A DNA stretch of 64,000 bases, from positions 1-64,000 of the forward strand of contig NZ_JANIBL010000014.1 of the NCBI RefSeq assembly GCF_024505055.1, given 5' to 3'. This document shows positions 44,020 to 54,729 of this stretch, in pieces (position 1 is the stretch's first letter; every line of letters starts with the position of its first letter). The notes below the pieces were generated by a model, which saw only the letters and a list, made by a program, of their open reading frames with translations, was not told the origin of the DNA and searched no databases. Origin of the DNA: Methylomonas rosea (lineage in GTDB: Bacteria > Pseudomonadota > Gammaproteobacteria > Methylococcales > Methylomonadaceae). The position numbers were made by a program, and so were the translations under genes.

Positions 44020-45804
44020 ATGGCCTCAGCATATAACATCATCGAACACCAACATGACGTCGTGGTGGTTGGCGCCGGCGGGGCCGGCTTGCGGGCCACT
44101 TTCGGCATGGTGGAAAAAGGTCTAAAAACCGCTTGTATCAGTAAAGTGTTTCCTACCCGCAGTCATACTGTGGCGGCGCAAGGTGGCATCAGCGCCGCAC
44201 TGGGCAATATGGGCGAAGACGATTGGCGTTTTCACATGTACGACACTGTGAAAGGTTCCGACTGGCTGGGCGATCAGGATGCCATCGAATATATGTGTCG
44301 GGAGGCGATCCCGGCCATCATCGAACTGGAACACTACGGTGTGCCTTTCTCACGGACTGCAGAAGGTAAGATTTACCAGCGGGCTTTTGGCGGTATGTCC
44401 ACCCATTACGGCAAAGGCCAGGCGCAAAGAACCTGCGCGGCGGCCGACGTGACCGGGCACGCGATTCTGCACACCTTGTATCAACAGGCCTTGAAGCACA
44501 ACGCAGAGTTTTTCGTCGAGTACATCGCGCTGGATTTGATCATGGAAGAGGGCGAGTGTCGCGGCGTCTTGGCCTGGTGCCTGGATGACGGTTCCATTCA
44601 TCTGTTTCGCGGACATCAAACGGTAATGGCAACGGGCGGTTACGGTCGTACCTTTTTATCCTGCACCTCGGCGCACACTGTTACCGGCGACGGCAACGGT
44701 ATGATCTTGAGAGCCGGTTTGCCGTTGCAAGATATGGAGTTCGTGCAATTCCATCCAACCGGTATCTATGGTTCCGGTTGCTTGATGACTGAAGGTGCGC
44801 GCGGGGAAGGCGGTTATTTGACCAACTCCGAAGGCGAGCACTTCATGGCGCGTTACGCGCCGCATGCCAAAGACTTGGCCTCACGCGACGTGGTCAGTCG
44901 GGCGATTACGGTCGAGATTAACGAAGGACGCGGCATCGGTCCCAAGAAAGATCATGTGCATTTGCATTTGGAGCATCTCGATCCGGCCATTATCCACGAG
45001 CGTTTGCCCGGCATCACCGAAACAGCCAGGATTTTCGCCGGTGTGGATGCGACCAAACAACCGATTCCGGTTTTGCCGACCGTGCATTACAACATGGGAG
45101 GCATCCCAACCAATTACAAAGCCGAAGTCGTTACCTTGAAAGACGGTAATCCCGATTATGTGGTACCGGGCTTGATGGCAATTGGCGAAACCGCCTGCGT
45201 TTCAGTGCATGGCGCCAATCGTTTGGGTTCTAACTCTTTACTGGATTTGGTGGTATTCGGCCGGGCGGCGGCGATTCGCTGTACCGAGTTAATCAAGTCG
45301 GGCATGCCGCATAAGCAGTTGGCAAAAGATGCCACGGACCAGGCGCTTTCTCGCTTCGATAAAATCCGCAATGCCAACGGTAGCCGTAAAACAGCAGAAA
45401 TTCGCATGGATATGCAAACCACAATGCAGTCCAAAGCGGCGGTATTCAGAACCGAAGCCACTCTGAACGAAGGTATCAAGGCCATAGGCGAAATCGCTGC
45501 ATCGTTTGATGATGTCAAAGTAGGTGATAAATCGCTGATTTGGAATACCGATCTGGTGGAAACGCTGGAACTGGATAACCTGCTCGGCCAAGCGCAAGTC
45601 ACTATTACTGCCGCCGGTAATCGCCAGGAAAGTCGCGGCGGTCATGCGCGCGAGGACTTCCCAAAACGCGACGACAAAAACTGGATGAAGCACACTCTGA
45701 CCTGGCGGGAAGACAACAAAGTCAAAATCGACTACCGCCCCGTCCACCTGTATACGCTCACCGACGAAGTCGAAGTCGTTGCGCCTAAAGAGAGGGTTTA
45801 CTAA
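44020..45804 (+). CDS. sdhA: Succinate dehydrogenase flavoprotein subunit
   Basis: SdhA oxidises succinate to fumarate through covalent FAD. The 594 residues show the dinucleotide motif [17 protein letters not shown], the FAD-linking histidine in [15 protein letters not shown], the substrate-site blocks [23 protein letters not shown] and [14 protein letters not shown], and the typical C-terminal end. SdhE and the SdhAF4-like protein in this operon are expected to help its flavinylation. Its stop overlaps the sdhB start by one base. Confidence 0.98.
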   Translation: MASAYNIIEHQHDVVVVGAGGAGLRATFGMVEKGLKTACISKVFPTRSHTVAAQGGISAALGNMGEDDWRFHMYDTVKGSDWLGDQDAIEYMCREAIPAIIELEHYGVPFSRTAEGKIYQRAFGGMSTHYGKGQAQRTCAAADVTGHAILHTLYQQALKHNAEFFVEYIALDLIMEEGECRGVLAWCLDDGSIHLFRGHQTVMATGGYGRTFLSCTSAHTVTGDGNGMILRAGLPLQDMEFVQFHPTGIYGSGCLMTEGARGEGGYLTNSEGEHFMARYAPHAKDLASRDVVSRAITVEINEGRGIGPKKDHVHLHLEHLDPAIIHERLPGITETARIFAGVDATKQPIPVLPTVHYNMGGIPTNYKAEVVTLKDGNPDYVVPGLMAIGETACVSVHGANRLGSNSLLDLVVFGRAAAIRCTELIKSGMPHKQLAKDATDQALSRFDKIRNANGSRKTAEIRMDMQTTMQSKAAVFRTEATLNEGIKAIGEIAASFDDVKVGDKSLIWNTDLVETLELDNLLGQAQVTITAAGNRQESRGGHAREDFPKRDDKNWMKHTLTWREDNKVKIDYRPVHLYTLTDEVEVVAPKERVY

Positions 45805-46586
45805 TGGTTGAATTTACACTGCCCAAAAACTCGGTCATAAAAAAGGGTAAAACCTATAAAGCCGAAGGCGCCACCAACATCCGTCATTTCGAAGTTTATC
45901 GCTGGGACCCTGATTCCGGTGAGAATCCGCGCATCGATACTTATGAAATCGATATGGATCAATGCGGGCCCATGGTGCTGGATGCAATTCTCAAAATAAA
46001 AAATGAAATTGACAGCAGCCTGACCTTTCGTCGTTCCTGTCGCGAAGGGGTCTGCGGATCATGTGCGATGAACATCAACGGCAAAAACACCTTGGCGTGC
46101 ACTAAAGCAATTAGCGACTACAAAGGCACCGTGAAAATATTCCCGCTGCCGCATATGTCGGTGGTCAAAGATTTGGTTGCGGATATGACACATTTCTTTG
46201 AGCAATATACGTCGATAAAGCCCTGGTTAACCACCGAATCGGAAGCCCCCGCCGAAACCGAACGTCTGCAAACCAGAGATGAGCGCGCCAAACTCGACGG
46301 TCTTTATGAATGCGTGCTCTGCGCATGTTGTTCAACCAGTTGTCCCAGCTATTGGTGGAACAGTGACAAATATCTCGGGCCGGCGATTCTATTGCAAGCT
46401 TATCGCTGGCTGGCCGACAGCCGAGATGAAAACGATAAAGAACGCCTGGACGAACTTGACGAATCGTTTAAATTGTATCGTTGCCATACCATCATGAACT
46501 GCACGGATACTTGTCCCAAGGGGCTTAATCCGGCCAAGGCGATTGCCGAAATCAAGAAACTATTGGTAGAACGCGACCATCTGTGA
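45804..46586 (+). CDS. sdhB: Succinate dehydrogenase iron-sulfur subunit
   Basis: SdhB passes electrons from FAD to quinone. The 260 residues carry the 2Fe-2S ligands ([21 protein letters not shown]), the 4Fe-4S ligands ([12 protein letters not shown]) and the 3Fe-4S ligands ([21 protein letters not shown]). It overlaps sdhA and sdhE by a few bases, so the genes are translationally coupled. Confidence 0.98.
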   Translation: MVEFTLPKNSVIKKGKTYKAEGATNIRHFEVYRWDPDSGENPRIDTYEIDMDQCGPMVLDAILKIKNEIDSSLTFRRSCREGVCGSCAMNINGKNTLACTKAISDYKGTVKIFPLPHMSVVKDLVADMTHFFEQYTSIKPWLTTESEAPAETERLQTRDERAKLDGLYECVLCACCSTSCPSYWWNSDKYLGPAILLQAYRWLADSRDENDKERLDELDESFKLYRCHTIMNCTDTCPKGLNPAKAIAEIKKLLVERDHL

Positions 46587-46825
46587 ACGAAAACATCAAT
46601 AAACTGCGCTGGCGTTGCCGGCGCGGTACCCTTGAGCTTGATTTGATGCTGCTGAGGTATTTGGAAAATCGTTATCTGGCAGCAGAACTTTCGGAACAGC
46701 AGACGTTTTTGCGAATGCTGGAACTTGAAGACACTGAATTGATGCGATACTTGATGGGCGAACAATTGCCGAACGACGAGAGTTTGAAAAATCTGGTCTT
46801 GGCAATAAGAGCTTTGCCGGTTTAA
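46583..46825 (+). CDS. sdhE: FAD assembly factor SdhE
   Basis: SdhE promotes attachment of FAD to SdhA. The 80-residue protein has the SdhE core [19 protein letters not shown], containing the conserved RRG motif. Its GTG start overlaps the sdhB stop as GTGA. Here it is the last gene of the sdh operon, whereas in E. coli it is elsewhere. Confidence 0.93.
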   Translation: MNENINKLRWRCRRGTLELDLMLLRYLENRYLAAELSEQQTFLRMLELEDTELMRYLMGEQLPNDESLKNLVLAIRALPV

Positions 46826-46970
46826 ATCTTGATTAACGCCTATTCCCGTAGCGAATATTGCGTTCAATACCAATATCTTAAGTATTTAAAAACCGTAAAA
46901 AATCTCCTTTATCTATCTTGCGGATTATAGAGTCCCAAGACTGTTTAAAAGTCATTTAATAATATCTGTA

Positions 46971-47990
46971 ATGAAAAAGAGCGACTTCAATTACCAGTTG
47001 CCTGAGCAACTTATTGCTCAATATCCGCTACCGGAACGGAGCGCCAGTCGGTTGCTGCGTTTGGATAGACAAAGTGCGGCAATCGCAGACTGCCAGTTTG
47101 CTGATTTCGTAGACATGATAAGCAGCAACGATTTATTGGTTTTTAACAATACCAAAGTGATGCCTGCTCGCTTGTTCGCGCATAAGTCTAGCGGCGGTAA
47201 GGTCGAAATGCTGATAGAGCGTATCGAGGATACTCATACCGCACTTGCTCATGTTAAAGCAAGTAAGTCGCCAAAGACCGATGCCATGTTGACCTTGGAG
47301 AATGGTGCGATTTGCAGAGTAATTGGCAGATATAACGATTTGTTTCGACTGCGGTTTGAAACAGAAGCTGGCTTGTTGAAGCTATTGGACGAAGTAGGGC
47401 ATATTCCGCTGCCGCCCTATATTAGCCGGACTGACGAAGCGAGCGATTTGGATCGTTATCAAACCGTGTTTGCCGAACAAATCGGGGCGGTCGCGGCACC
47501 CACGGCGGGGTTACATTTCGATCAAGCAATCTTGGATCGCTTAGATCAAAAAGGTGTGGCGCGCAGCTTCGTGACTTTGCATGTCGGCAGCGGCACCTTT
47601 CGTCCGGTACGCGTCGAAGACTTATCCGAGCATGTGATGCATAAAGAATCTTATAGCGTCTCTCAAGTGTGTGTGGACGCGGTAAGCCAGGCAAAGGCGA
47701 GAGGTGGCCGGGTCGTGGCTATAGGCACCACCGCGGTAAGAGCGTTGGAGTCAGCATCGCGCAGCGGCGTGTTGCAAGCTGGATTCGGTGATACCGATTT
47801 ATTTATTACGCCGGGCTACTCTTTCAAATCGGTCGATGCCATGCTGACCAACTTCCATCTGCCTGAGTCGACGTTGTTGATGTTGGTTGCCGCATTTGCC
47901 GGCTATGATGGGGTTATGAATGCTTATCGGCATGCTATTGAGCAAAAGTATCGCTTTTTTAGTTATGGCGATGCGATGTTAATGATCTAG
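46971..47990 (+). CDS. queA: S-adenosylmethionine:tRNA ribosyltransferase-isomerase
   Basis: QueA transfers and isomerises the ribosyl part of SAM onto the 7-deazaguanine of tRNA, giving epoxyqueuosine. The 339 residues match the family: FNYQLPEQLIAQYPL at the start, VFNNTKVMPARLFAHK, GAVAAPTAGLHF and the end TNFHLPESTLLMLVAAFAG. The usual length is about 340-356. A 145-base gap separates it from sdhE, and tgt does not follow. Confidence 0.96.
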   Translation: MKKSDFNYQLPEQLIAQYPLPERSASRLLRLDRQSAAIADCQFADFVDMISSNDLLVFNNTKVMPARLFAHKSSGGKVEMLIERIEDTHTALAHVKASKSPKTDAMLTLENGAICRVIGRYNDLFRLRFETEAGLLKLLDEVGHIPLPPYISRTDEASDLDRYQTVFAEQIGAVAAPTAGLHFDQAILDRLDQKGVARSFVTLHVGSGTFRPVRVEDLSEHVMHKESYSVSQVCVDAVSQAKARGGRVVAIGTTAVRALESASRSGVLQAGFGDTDLFITPGYSFKSVDAMLTNFHLPESTLLMLVAAFAGYDGVMNAYRHAIEQKYRFFSYGDAMLMI

Positions 47991-48013
47991 TTATCGAAAC
48001 GCGGTATTGACAA

Positions 48014-48481
48014 TTAGTCCCAAGTGGTTTCATTCGTATCCAAAAAATCTCCATCATTATTTCTATCCCAGCGCCTTACTCCAGTATTCGTCAATTCGAG
48101 TATGCCGTTTCCAGTTTGAGCTCCGGTCGGTGTGGCACTTAGGGTGTAGGTACTGGAGCTGGCCGCACTGATTGTTACAGTGTAAAGGCCAGCAGTTCCC
48201 GTTGGAACTGTGTAGATTGACGGTGTGCCGGTATCGCCGGTAGCTGTTCCACAGCCAGTTACCGCAGTACCAGTGCTTGATGCGTCACAATAGCTGTTTG
48301 TCTCAGTAAAGCGGCGTTCCATAGCATTTGATAAGCCAAGCAACACTGCTTTTACATCGGCTCTGCGCGATTTCCGCATGCTGTCTTGATAGCTTGGTAA
48401 AGCTACTGCGGCCAGAATACCCACGATCGCTACCGCGATCATTAGCTCAACAAGTGTAACTCCAGTTTGTCTTTGTTTCAT
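48014..48481 (-). CDS. pilE: Type IV pilin-like protein PilE
   Basis: This 155-residue prepilin is probably a minor pilin of the type IV pilus. The prepilin peptidase site is TG|VTLVELMIAVAIVGILAAVALPSY, with Val rather than Phe at +1 and Glu at +5. The C-terminal part holds two cysteines (SYCDA, TGCGT) that could form the pilin disulfide loop. It is the last gene of the minus-strand minor pilin operon, 80 bases after pilY1. Confidence 0.93.
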   Translation of the reverse strand: MKQRQTGVTLVELMIAVAIVGILAAVALPSYQDSMRKSRRADVKAVLLGLSNAMERRFTETNSYCDASSTGTAVTGCGTATGDTGTPSIYTVPTGTAGLYTVTISAASSSTYTLSATPTGAQTGNGILELTNTGVRRWDRNNDGDFLDTNETTWD

Positions 48482-48561
48482 AGTTGGTATCCTGCAAAGC
48501 CTTAATTACATTATTTGGGTATTTTTATATACGCGATAGATATTTAATTGGTAATGCTTAT

Positions 48562-51500
48562 TCATCGAAAAAGCTCGCGCCAACTTGAGCGATTCAAAGT
48601 ACTGCTTGCGCCGGAGCCGCTAGTACCAAAGTTAATGAGTGTGCTGGCTAAAGTTCCTGATGTTTTGGCTGACACGCCCACACCGATATTGCTGGTGGAT
48701 AATTGATTTTGAATCAAGGTTGTACCACCTACAACAGCGCCAACTTGAAAACCACCTACTTCGATATCGCTGCTATCGATTGTGCCGCTAGCGTTAGTGT
48801 CGAATATTCTGTGTGTAGTTACTTTTCCTCCGGTTAAATAATCCAATGACATTAGCCATCCTGTTCCACCAGAGTCGCAGACCGCTGTCGAAGGTATTAA
48901 GGTGTTGAAAAAAATAACGTTATTAATTAATTTTGGGATTCCGGTCCCCCTCTCTCCAGTACTTGGTAAGTCTATGTACCAGCCCATGTGCGTTGGAGTA
49001 CAGGCCCCTGAACAATTTGCCGCGCTGCCACCGGTGCTGGGGCGCCAGTTGATTGAGTTAGTGCTTGGAACCCGAAAGGTTCCCGCCGTAGTTGTCGAAT
49101 TGCTGGTTATTGTTTGCTGTAATAAATCGGCTGCCCTGGTACCTATCGTTGTCGTGCCGTTACTTCTATCCCATATGCCATAGAAGGTCTGTGTCGAGTT
49201 GCTAGTGTTATCAGATGTTTCCAAATACTTGCCGGTGCCAAACATGACAAGTTGTCCGCCACGATGTGCGGTTACCTCAGGAGGCCAAAAGATCGGTTGA
49301 GATTGGCTGCTGCTGTCCATGGCCCTGAATAGTGGGGTACAGGTGCTTGGCGTTGTGGTGGCGCAGGATGCACTGGAAAAAGCTATTTTCCAAGTCGAAG
49401 AGTTGCTCGTAACCGTGTTGTCACTGCTGTTGGGGCCTATAAGGAATTTCCACATGTTGCCTTTTATATCACCAGCGTACACCGTATCGGCGTAACCATC
49501 GAAGTCTGTATCGACTGGCACCGGTGTTGAAAGCCCATTATCTGCGGCGGTGGGGCTATCGACGATGATTTTGACGAAATCAGTTGCGCCCCAACTACCG
49601 TCAATGCCGTCTGTTATAAACAACACGTATAAAACGGCCTTGCCTGCGCTACTGTTATAACCATTTCCTAAAATAGCCGCCCATTTACCGTTTGCCAGTT
49701 TAACGATTTGCTTTGCTTGGTTAGTGCTCAGGCTGGTCGGTGGAGTATTAAAAGTGTAACCCATGTCGCTATCATCGAATTCCCAAAGCAACGTGTTTGC
49801 CGGTGCGGTTCCGGTTTCGCTGAAACTGCTTGGATCGGATATATCGAGCGCGTAATAACCCTTGCCCCCAGCACCCAAACCACCGATTAAAACTGTCCGC
49901 CAATCGGGCGTAGAAGTTGTGCCAACGTCCGCATCTGCGGTCATTGGTGATCCATCGACGAAATATCGGTGATCTGATCGGTAATTCCTTGTGGTCAGTC
50001 TACTCAAATTAGGATATACAGCTGACGGAATGTAAGCCAGTAACTCTTTGCCCGATGTGGCGGTTGGAACACCTACCGTCACAGTACTAAAATCTAAGGA
50101 TGCGTCAAACGCATGTAACATGCCGTCATTGGCACCTACATAAACCATGGGTTTACGGTTTAACTTGTTAGTTCTAAACGTACTATAACCGGGGTGGAGG
50201 ATATCAGAATAGCCTGCAGCCGGCGACCCAACGTACCAGGGGTTAGAGTTAATAAAGTCTCCCAATTTACTGGTTTGGCGCGGGCGAAATTTGCTGATTG
50301 AAGAGGTAGATGCGCAGGTCAAAGTACCAGATTCTCCCTCGTTGCTGGCATCGCCACGCAAATAATCCACCCGCTCAAGGCCGCAATTGTCAACGGTAAT
50401 GCCAGTGTAGTTTGTGTCGAGGTAGTTTTGTTCTGTTCCTACAGTTGTCGAGGGTCCGGTAAGATTGGCATAAGCAAACGCAACACCATCACTTGCGCCT
50501 TTGGTGATAATAGTTCTTCCAGTAAAAGGGTCCTGAGAGTTGATAATTGTTCCTGCATCCCACTCAGCCGTAGTACTAAGTACGCCACTAGTATTGATTC
50601 GGTAAGACAATAATTGCCCGCTCCAATCTGCACTGGAGAACTTGGCTTGGAATACTCTACTTTCGATCTGTAGGCTGGTGGAGTTGGTAGCAACAGATGC
50701 TGCTGATGCGTCCGGTTGAGAGGCTCTGTCAAAAACAGCTGCCAAAGAGTTATAAAGCGTAGCCGGATTACGCACATCGAAGAAATTATCTGGTTCACCA
50801 TCTGGAGTTAACGCCTGAGTGACATTATTCTGCAAGTCCCAAGAGCTTAAAGGTGCGCCATATTTTGCCGAATACCAGAGAGGGTTTTTTAGCAAACCTG
50901 CTGCTGGCGTAGTTGTATGAGTATAAATTGTAGCTTTTGGGCAACCACAATTGCTACCGCTAGGACAGCCAGTGGCATTAACAATTCCCGCGGGAAGTGT
51001 CGTTGTGTTAAACGGTGCTGGGCAAGCCGGCCAGGTTAAATATGCACTAGCAGGGCGAGAAGAGAAAGGTGTAGTAAGTAGGCTAAAAAAATTGGCGTTT
51101 GCACCAGTTCCTGTAGAGGGATCGCAGGTTGCGGTTCCTGGTATTTTAATGGGGAAAGTAGTTCCATCTGTACTTGACCCTGAAATGGTATAACCCAGTT
51201 CCATGCCGGAACCAGTCGCAGACTGAGCCAAGGATACAGTGACTTTAATTTGGTTAGATGGGACTGTTGGTGAGCAAGCGCTACCGACACAGTATTGAAT
51301 GCGTCCGATAGTATCCATGTCATAGTCGCTACCAGCAGAACCATCCTCCCAGGATACAAGGAAACTGGCAGCGGTAGGGGAATAATTCTCTACCCGTAAA
51401 TCAGTCATACTGCAGGTAGTCGAACCGTTGGATCGGCAAGCAGGGACTAAGTTGATTTTGCCAGAATCAACGGTAATTTCGAAGCTTGGCAAGTTTTCGG

Positions 51501-53382
51501 CTAAACCGACTGTATAGGTGCCTATTGGTTGCCGAGCTACCCAGTCAGAATTAATTCCCGTCCATCGGTCAGCTCGATTGGTGGCATATCCCGGACGGAG
51601 ATCAAGGGAACGGTTGGATCTGGCAAGGCCGGTTATTAGGTATCCGCCCCTCATATGTGGCAATTCTGGACAAATCCCACTGGCTGAAGACAAGTTAGGT
51701 AGAGTTTTAGCTGTACATAAGTAGTCTAGGGATGTTGGCGATGAAGCGCTTCCTTTGTAACCTATGAGAAATTGCGCTGTGCCATTGACCCCTTCGTCTG
51801 TGCCGACTGCATCGGTCAGGTTAGAGGGATCCAGTCCTGAAATGTCCGTGGTAATAGTGGCGTTATCCAGAGAGGTCAATCCGGTGGAGAGTACAATAAC
51901 ATTAGATAATGCACACCATTCCGCTGAAGGTAATGGGTCAGAACTCGCATCCCATGTGGCTTGACCAAGCCCCGCAATCACTGCGGTAGACGAACTGTCA
52001 TCGGTAGCATACGCTGTTGAGGCTGATGTTTTACCAGCAAAATATCGTAGAGCTTCGTGATACATCTCAGACAAAGGGTTGCCCCAGTCAACGCAAGTAC
52101 CGTTAGTGCCTGAGAGTAAGTTACTCGCGTTGCAGGCAAACGGTGCGCTGTTGTTGTATCCACTCGAGCATACCTGTGTAGTTGTTATTGAGCCTGCAGC
52201 AGGCGTTTTGTAGCCCGCAATATGGATCCGGTTGAGCGTATCGATAATTCCGCTATCTGCAGCATCTTGATTTATGAATTGACCCGTGCAAACGTCAATC
52301 TCATCATCAGAATTGTTATCGCCGCATACCGTGCTGCTAGTCAAGGAAGTATTGGCGTTATTAGTCAATACCCTAATATTTTTCCTCAATACCCCGCCCG
52401 AAGTATTTTTTTTGTAACTCCCGGTTATTAGGCCGAAACGGGTTCTGCGTTCCACATCGACATCTCCATATTTTTGCAGTAGACCGGTGGGTTTAACCGT
52501 CTCTACCGGTGTGCTGGCCCTTGTAAAATATGATTTACATTGGTCTTCCAACATACCGGGTACGCAAACCGCAACACGAGCAGTTAGGTCGCTGGAGCCG
52601 GTTAATCTATGTGTTGCAGTGCTGGGGCGAGGCGAAGGTTCGACTGTTTGCTCTTTCCATTGACACTGCAAAATCTCTGTCATTGCCCACTGCGTCCATG
52701 CGCCAGCGGTAACCTTGATCAAAGGTGCAGGAGAGGTACCTACACCGTTTATGGTATTTATGGAACCAGTTTGAACACCAGCCGCCATGTCAGTTACATT
52801 ACATAGCGTGATCCCTGAGTCCGAAGAATATGGGGTGTATAGATTTACTGCGGATCCATTGCCGGTTGTGCCATTTGGGGCGTAGATCTTAGCAAATGCG
52901 TGTACATCTGGTGGCAGGAATGCTCTTTCAAGTACTGTGCTACCTAATGATGTTCCAGTATTATCGGTCGATCGAAAACCGCCGTATAATACTTTACGGA
53001 CCACGTCTAATCGTGTCATGGTTGCCCAGTTTAGAAAATTGCCACTCCAGGTACTTCCGTTGCACCGATGGGTGCCAGTACTTACGCTTGCTGTAGGTTC
53101 AAACCGGCTATTTCCGGTCACATATGTGTAACATTTATTGGCATCGAAATAGCCGTAGTATGAGACTGAGTCGTTATAACTAGTGTCGAGCGATCCATCG
53201 TTATTTAGATCTGTATAGTCGGTATATGCCTTTTTGGATAATTCGTGGTCTCTGGATAGCAGCAGCATAACCCTAGGCTCTGTGGACGCAATGAACAGAG
53301 GACTTTGGGCGAGCGTCAATGCCCTGCCTGCTGTAGGTAAATTGCTTAATAACAGAATAAGCAGAATGCGTATTACGTTCAT
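48562..53382 (-). CDS. pilY1: Type IV pilus tip/assembly protein PilY1
   Basis: PilY1 is the pilus tip adhesin and surface-sensing protein. At 1606 residues it is longer than the P. aeruginosa protein. It has a signal peptide, the N-terminal signature YTDYTDLNNDGSLDTSYNDS followed by YYGYFDANKCYTY, and a large variable middle. The C-terminal beta-propeller contains a calcium-binding loop DTDFDGYAD. The middle is rich in Ser, Thr, Gly and Cys pairs, as expected of a surface protein. It shares the operon with fimT, pilV, pilW, pilX and pilE. Confidence 0.95.
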   Translation of the reverse strand: MNVIRILLILLLSNLPTAGRALTLAQSPLFIASTEPRVMLLLSRDHELSKKAYTDYTDLNNDGSLDTSYNDSVSYYGYFDANKCYTYVTGNSRFEPTASVSTGTHRCNGSTWSGNFLNWATMTRLDVVRKVLYGGFRSTDNTGTSLGSTVLERAFLPPDVHAFAKIYAPNGTTGNGSAVNLYTPYSSDSGITLCNVTDMAAGVQTGSINTINGVGTSPAPLIKVTAGAWTQWAMTEILQCQWKEQTVEPSPRPSTATHRLTGSSDLTARVAVCVPGMLEDQCKSYFTRASTPVETVKPTGLLQKYGDVDVERRTRFGLITGSYKKNTSGGVLRKNIRVLTNNANTSLTSSTVCGDNNSDDEIDVCTGQFINQDAADSGIIDTLNRIHIAGYKTPAAGSITTTQVCSSGYNNSAPFACNASNLLSGTNGTCVDWGNPLSEMYHEALRYFAGKTSASTAYATDDSSSTAVIAGLGQATWDASSDPLPSAEWCALSNVIVLSTGLTSLDNATITTDISGLDPSNLTDAVGTDEGVNGTAQFLIGYKGSASSPTSLDYLCTAKTLPNLSSASGICPELPHMRGGYLITGLARSNRSLDLRPGYATNRADRWTGINSDWVARQPIGTYTVGLAENLPSFEITVDSGKINLVPACRSNGSTTCSMTDLRVENYSPTAASFLVSWEDGSAGSDYDMDTIGRIQYCVGSACSPTVPSNQIKVTVSLAQSATGSGMELGYTISGSSTDGTTFPIKIPGTATCDPSTGTGANANFFSLLTTPFSSRPASAYLTWPACPAPFNTTTLPAGIVNATGCPSGSNCGCPKATIYTHTTTPAAGLLKNPLWYSAKYGAPLSSWDLQNNVTQALTPDGEPDNFFDVRNPATLYNSLAAVFDRASQPDASAASVATNSTSLQIESRVFQAKFSSADWSGQLLSYRINTSGVLSTTAEWDAGTIINSQDPFTGRTIITKGASDGVAFAYANLTGPSTTVGTEQNYLDTNYTGITVDNCGLERVDYLRGDASNEGESGTLTCASTSSISKFRPRQTSKLGDFINSNPWYVGSPAAGYSDILHPGYSTFRTNKLNRKPMVYVGANDGMLHAFDASLDFSTVTVGVPTATSGKELLAYIPSAVYPNLSRLTTRNYRSDHRYFVDGSPMTADADVGTTSTPDWRTVLIGGLGAGGKGYYALDISDPSSFSETGTAPANTLLWEFDDSDMGYTFNTPPTSLSTNQAKQIVKLANGKWAAILGNGYNSSAGKAVLYVLFITDGIDGSWGATDFVKIIVDSPTAADNGLSTPVPVDTDFDGYADTVYAGDIKGNMWKFLIGPNSSDNTVTSNSSTWKIAFSSASCATTTPSTCTPLFRAMDSSSQSQPIFWPPEVTAHRGGQLVMFGTGKYLETSDNTSNSTQTFYGIWDRSNGTTTIGTRAADLLQQTITSNSTTTAGTFRVPSTNSINWRPSTGGSAANCSGACTPTHMGWYIDLPSTGERGTGIPKLINNVIFFNTLIPSTAVCDSGGTGWLMSLDYLTGGKVTTHRIFDTNASGTIDSSDIEVGGFQVGAVVGGTTLIQNQLSTSNIGVGVSAKTSGTLASTLINFGTSGSGASSTLNRSSWRELFR

Positions 53383-53407
53383 GGTTGCCTCTCGGGATTA
53401 AACGTGT

Positions 53408-53998
53408 TCATGATTGCCTATATATTGCCTGTAACCATACGACCGTTGTTGCGAGTACTCCTTGAGCCCGAACGGTGATACGGTAGTAAGCATCCGTGCC
53501 ACTAGGTAAACCCTCGATAATATAGCGAGGTTGAGCTGAAAGATTTGATATGGCTGTGGCATGGGTAACTTGACCGTACGCTACACTGGGCGCTGCTGTC
53601 ATACTAACGGTTGTCCAGATGTCGGTAGAGTAAGCAGTGCCACCGTTATAACAAAGCCCATCGTCTCCAGTGCTTGGAGTAGATCCGCCACAGCCAACTG
53701 AAAATCCGGTATATCCAATCAAGTTACGAGAATGTGTTATATCCCTTTCAGCATCGCGAAGGGCCGACTCAGCTGCCTGAAAAGCAATGCTCCGATCTCG
53801 AGTATTACCGGCCATTTTTTCTTCCATGGAAGTGGTTTGCATGCCTGTAACTCCAATTAGGGTTAACAGAAGTAGCATGATTAAACTGACTACCAATACG
53901 GCACCGTATTGACGCGACATTTTTTTTTGCTTTCCAGACAGCTTGCTATATGTGTTTTTTGCCAATGAGGTTGATAGTGTCTTCATCGCATGCGCCAT
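53408..53998 (-). CDS. pilX: Type IV pilus assembly protein PilX
   Basis: This 196-residue minor pilin has the PilX N-terminal pattern YGAVLVVSLIMLLLLTLIGVTG, lacking the Glu at +5 seen in other pilins, and then MEEKMAGNTRDRSIAFQAAESALRDAE, the PilX hallmark. It has a long charged tail of about 30 residues before the hydrophobic helix, so an internal ATG (MSRQYGAV) may be the real start. It overlaps pilW by one base. Confidence 0.92.
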   Translation of the reverse strand: MAHAMKTLSTSLAKNTYSKLSGKQKKMSRQYGAVLVVSLIMLLLLTLIGVTGMQTTSMEEKMAGNTRDRSIAFQAAESALRDAERDITHSRNLIGYTGFSVGCGGSTPSTGDDGLCYNGGTAYSTDIWTTVSMTAAPSVAYGQVTHATAISNLSAQPRYIIEGLPSGTDAYYRITVRAQGVLATTVVWLQAIYRQS

Positions 53999-54729
53999 TA
54001 GGGTAATCTATTTCGTACGGCAATCGTTGAACTGAAAACTCGCCTGATTTTGAGATCAGAAGGGGTTGTAGTGGTGCCATTGTAAGTGTAGGGTATTGAT
54101 TGCGAGGTTAGGTTGTCTTCAATTGTTGCAGCCAATAAACTTATCCGTATGCTCACGACTTGAGCCATGTTAAGGCCTGTAGTTCCCGCTGCGACGTAGT
54201 AGTCTGGGGAGTTGTCGCTGTTGGTATCAGCGCCATATAAGATTTGCATATTCTCAATCCCTTCAACCAAAAGATTGTTTAAGCCGTTTGTGTCCTGCTG
54301 TAGAACACTATTATTGATTTTGTAGGTAATGGTAGATGTGGCGTGGGTGTAAAAGCCGTCAGTGCTCAAGACTGCATCCCCGCAGGTGCCAGTTGGTGTT
54401 TGCACGAATGCGCCTTTCAGCGTTAAGGTGTCAGTGCCATTGTCAATGTTGTCGCCATTTGTCGCGTTATTATTGGTTCCAGCAATATCTGTATCAGGAC
54501 TGGTTGGATTGCGGCAGCCCCAAAAACCGGCCATACGGATATCATGAGCAAGAAACTCCAGGGCAAATCGACCGTTTTCTTGGAGCCTGGACATGCTTTC
54601 TTGCATTCGATAGCTTTGCCTACTGCCTATAAAGATTTGTATGATGCCCGTAAGTAAAAATGCGCCAATTAGCAAAGCGATCATGATCTCTATTAAGGTC
54701 ACACCTCGCTGAGGTTTGATGGTTTTCAT
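53998..54729 (-). CDS. pilW: Type IV pilus assembly protein PilW
   Basis: This 243-residue minor pilin has the prepilin site RG|VTLIEIMIALLIGAFLLTGI, followed by QSYRMQESMSRLQENGRFALEFLAHDIRMAGFWGC, the PilW signature. The rest is a variable globular domain. The ATG overlaps the pilV stop (ATGA). It helps build the pilus priming complex with the other minor pilins. Confidence 0.93.
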   Translation of the reverse strand: MKTIKPQRGVTLIEIMIALLIGAFLLTGIIQIFIGSRQSYRMQESMSRLQENGRFALEFLAHDIRMAGFWGCRNPTSPDTDIAGTNNNATNGDNIDNGTDTLTLKGAFVQTPTGTCGDAVLSTDGFYTHATSTITYKINNSVLQQDTNGLNNLLVEGIENMQILYGADTNSDNSPDYYVAAGTTGLNMAQVVSIRISLLAATIEDNLTSQSIPYTYNGTTTTPSDLKIRRVFSSTIAVRNRLP

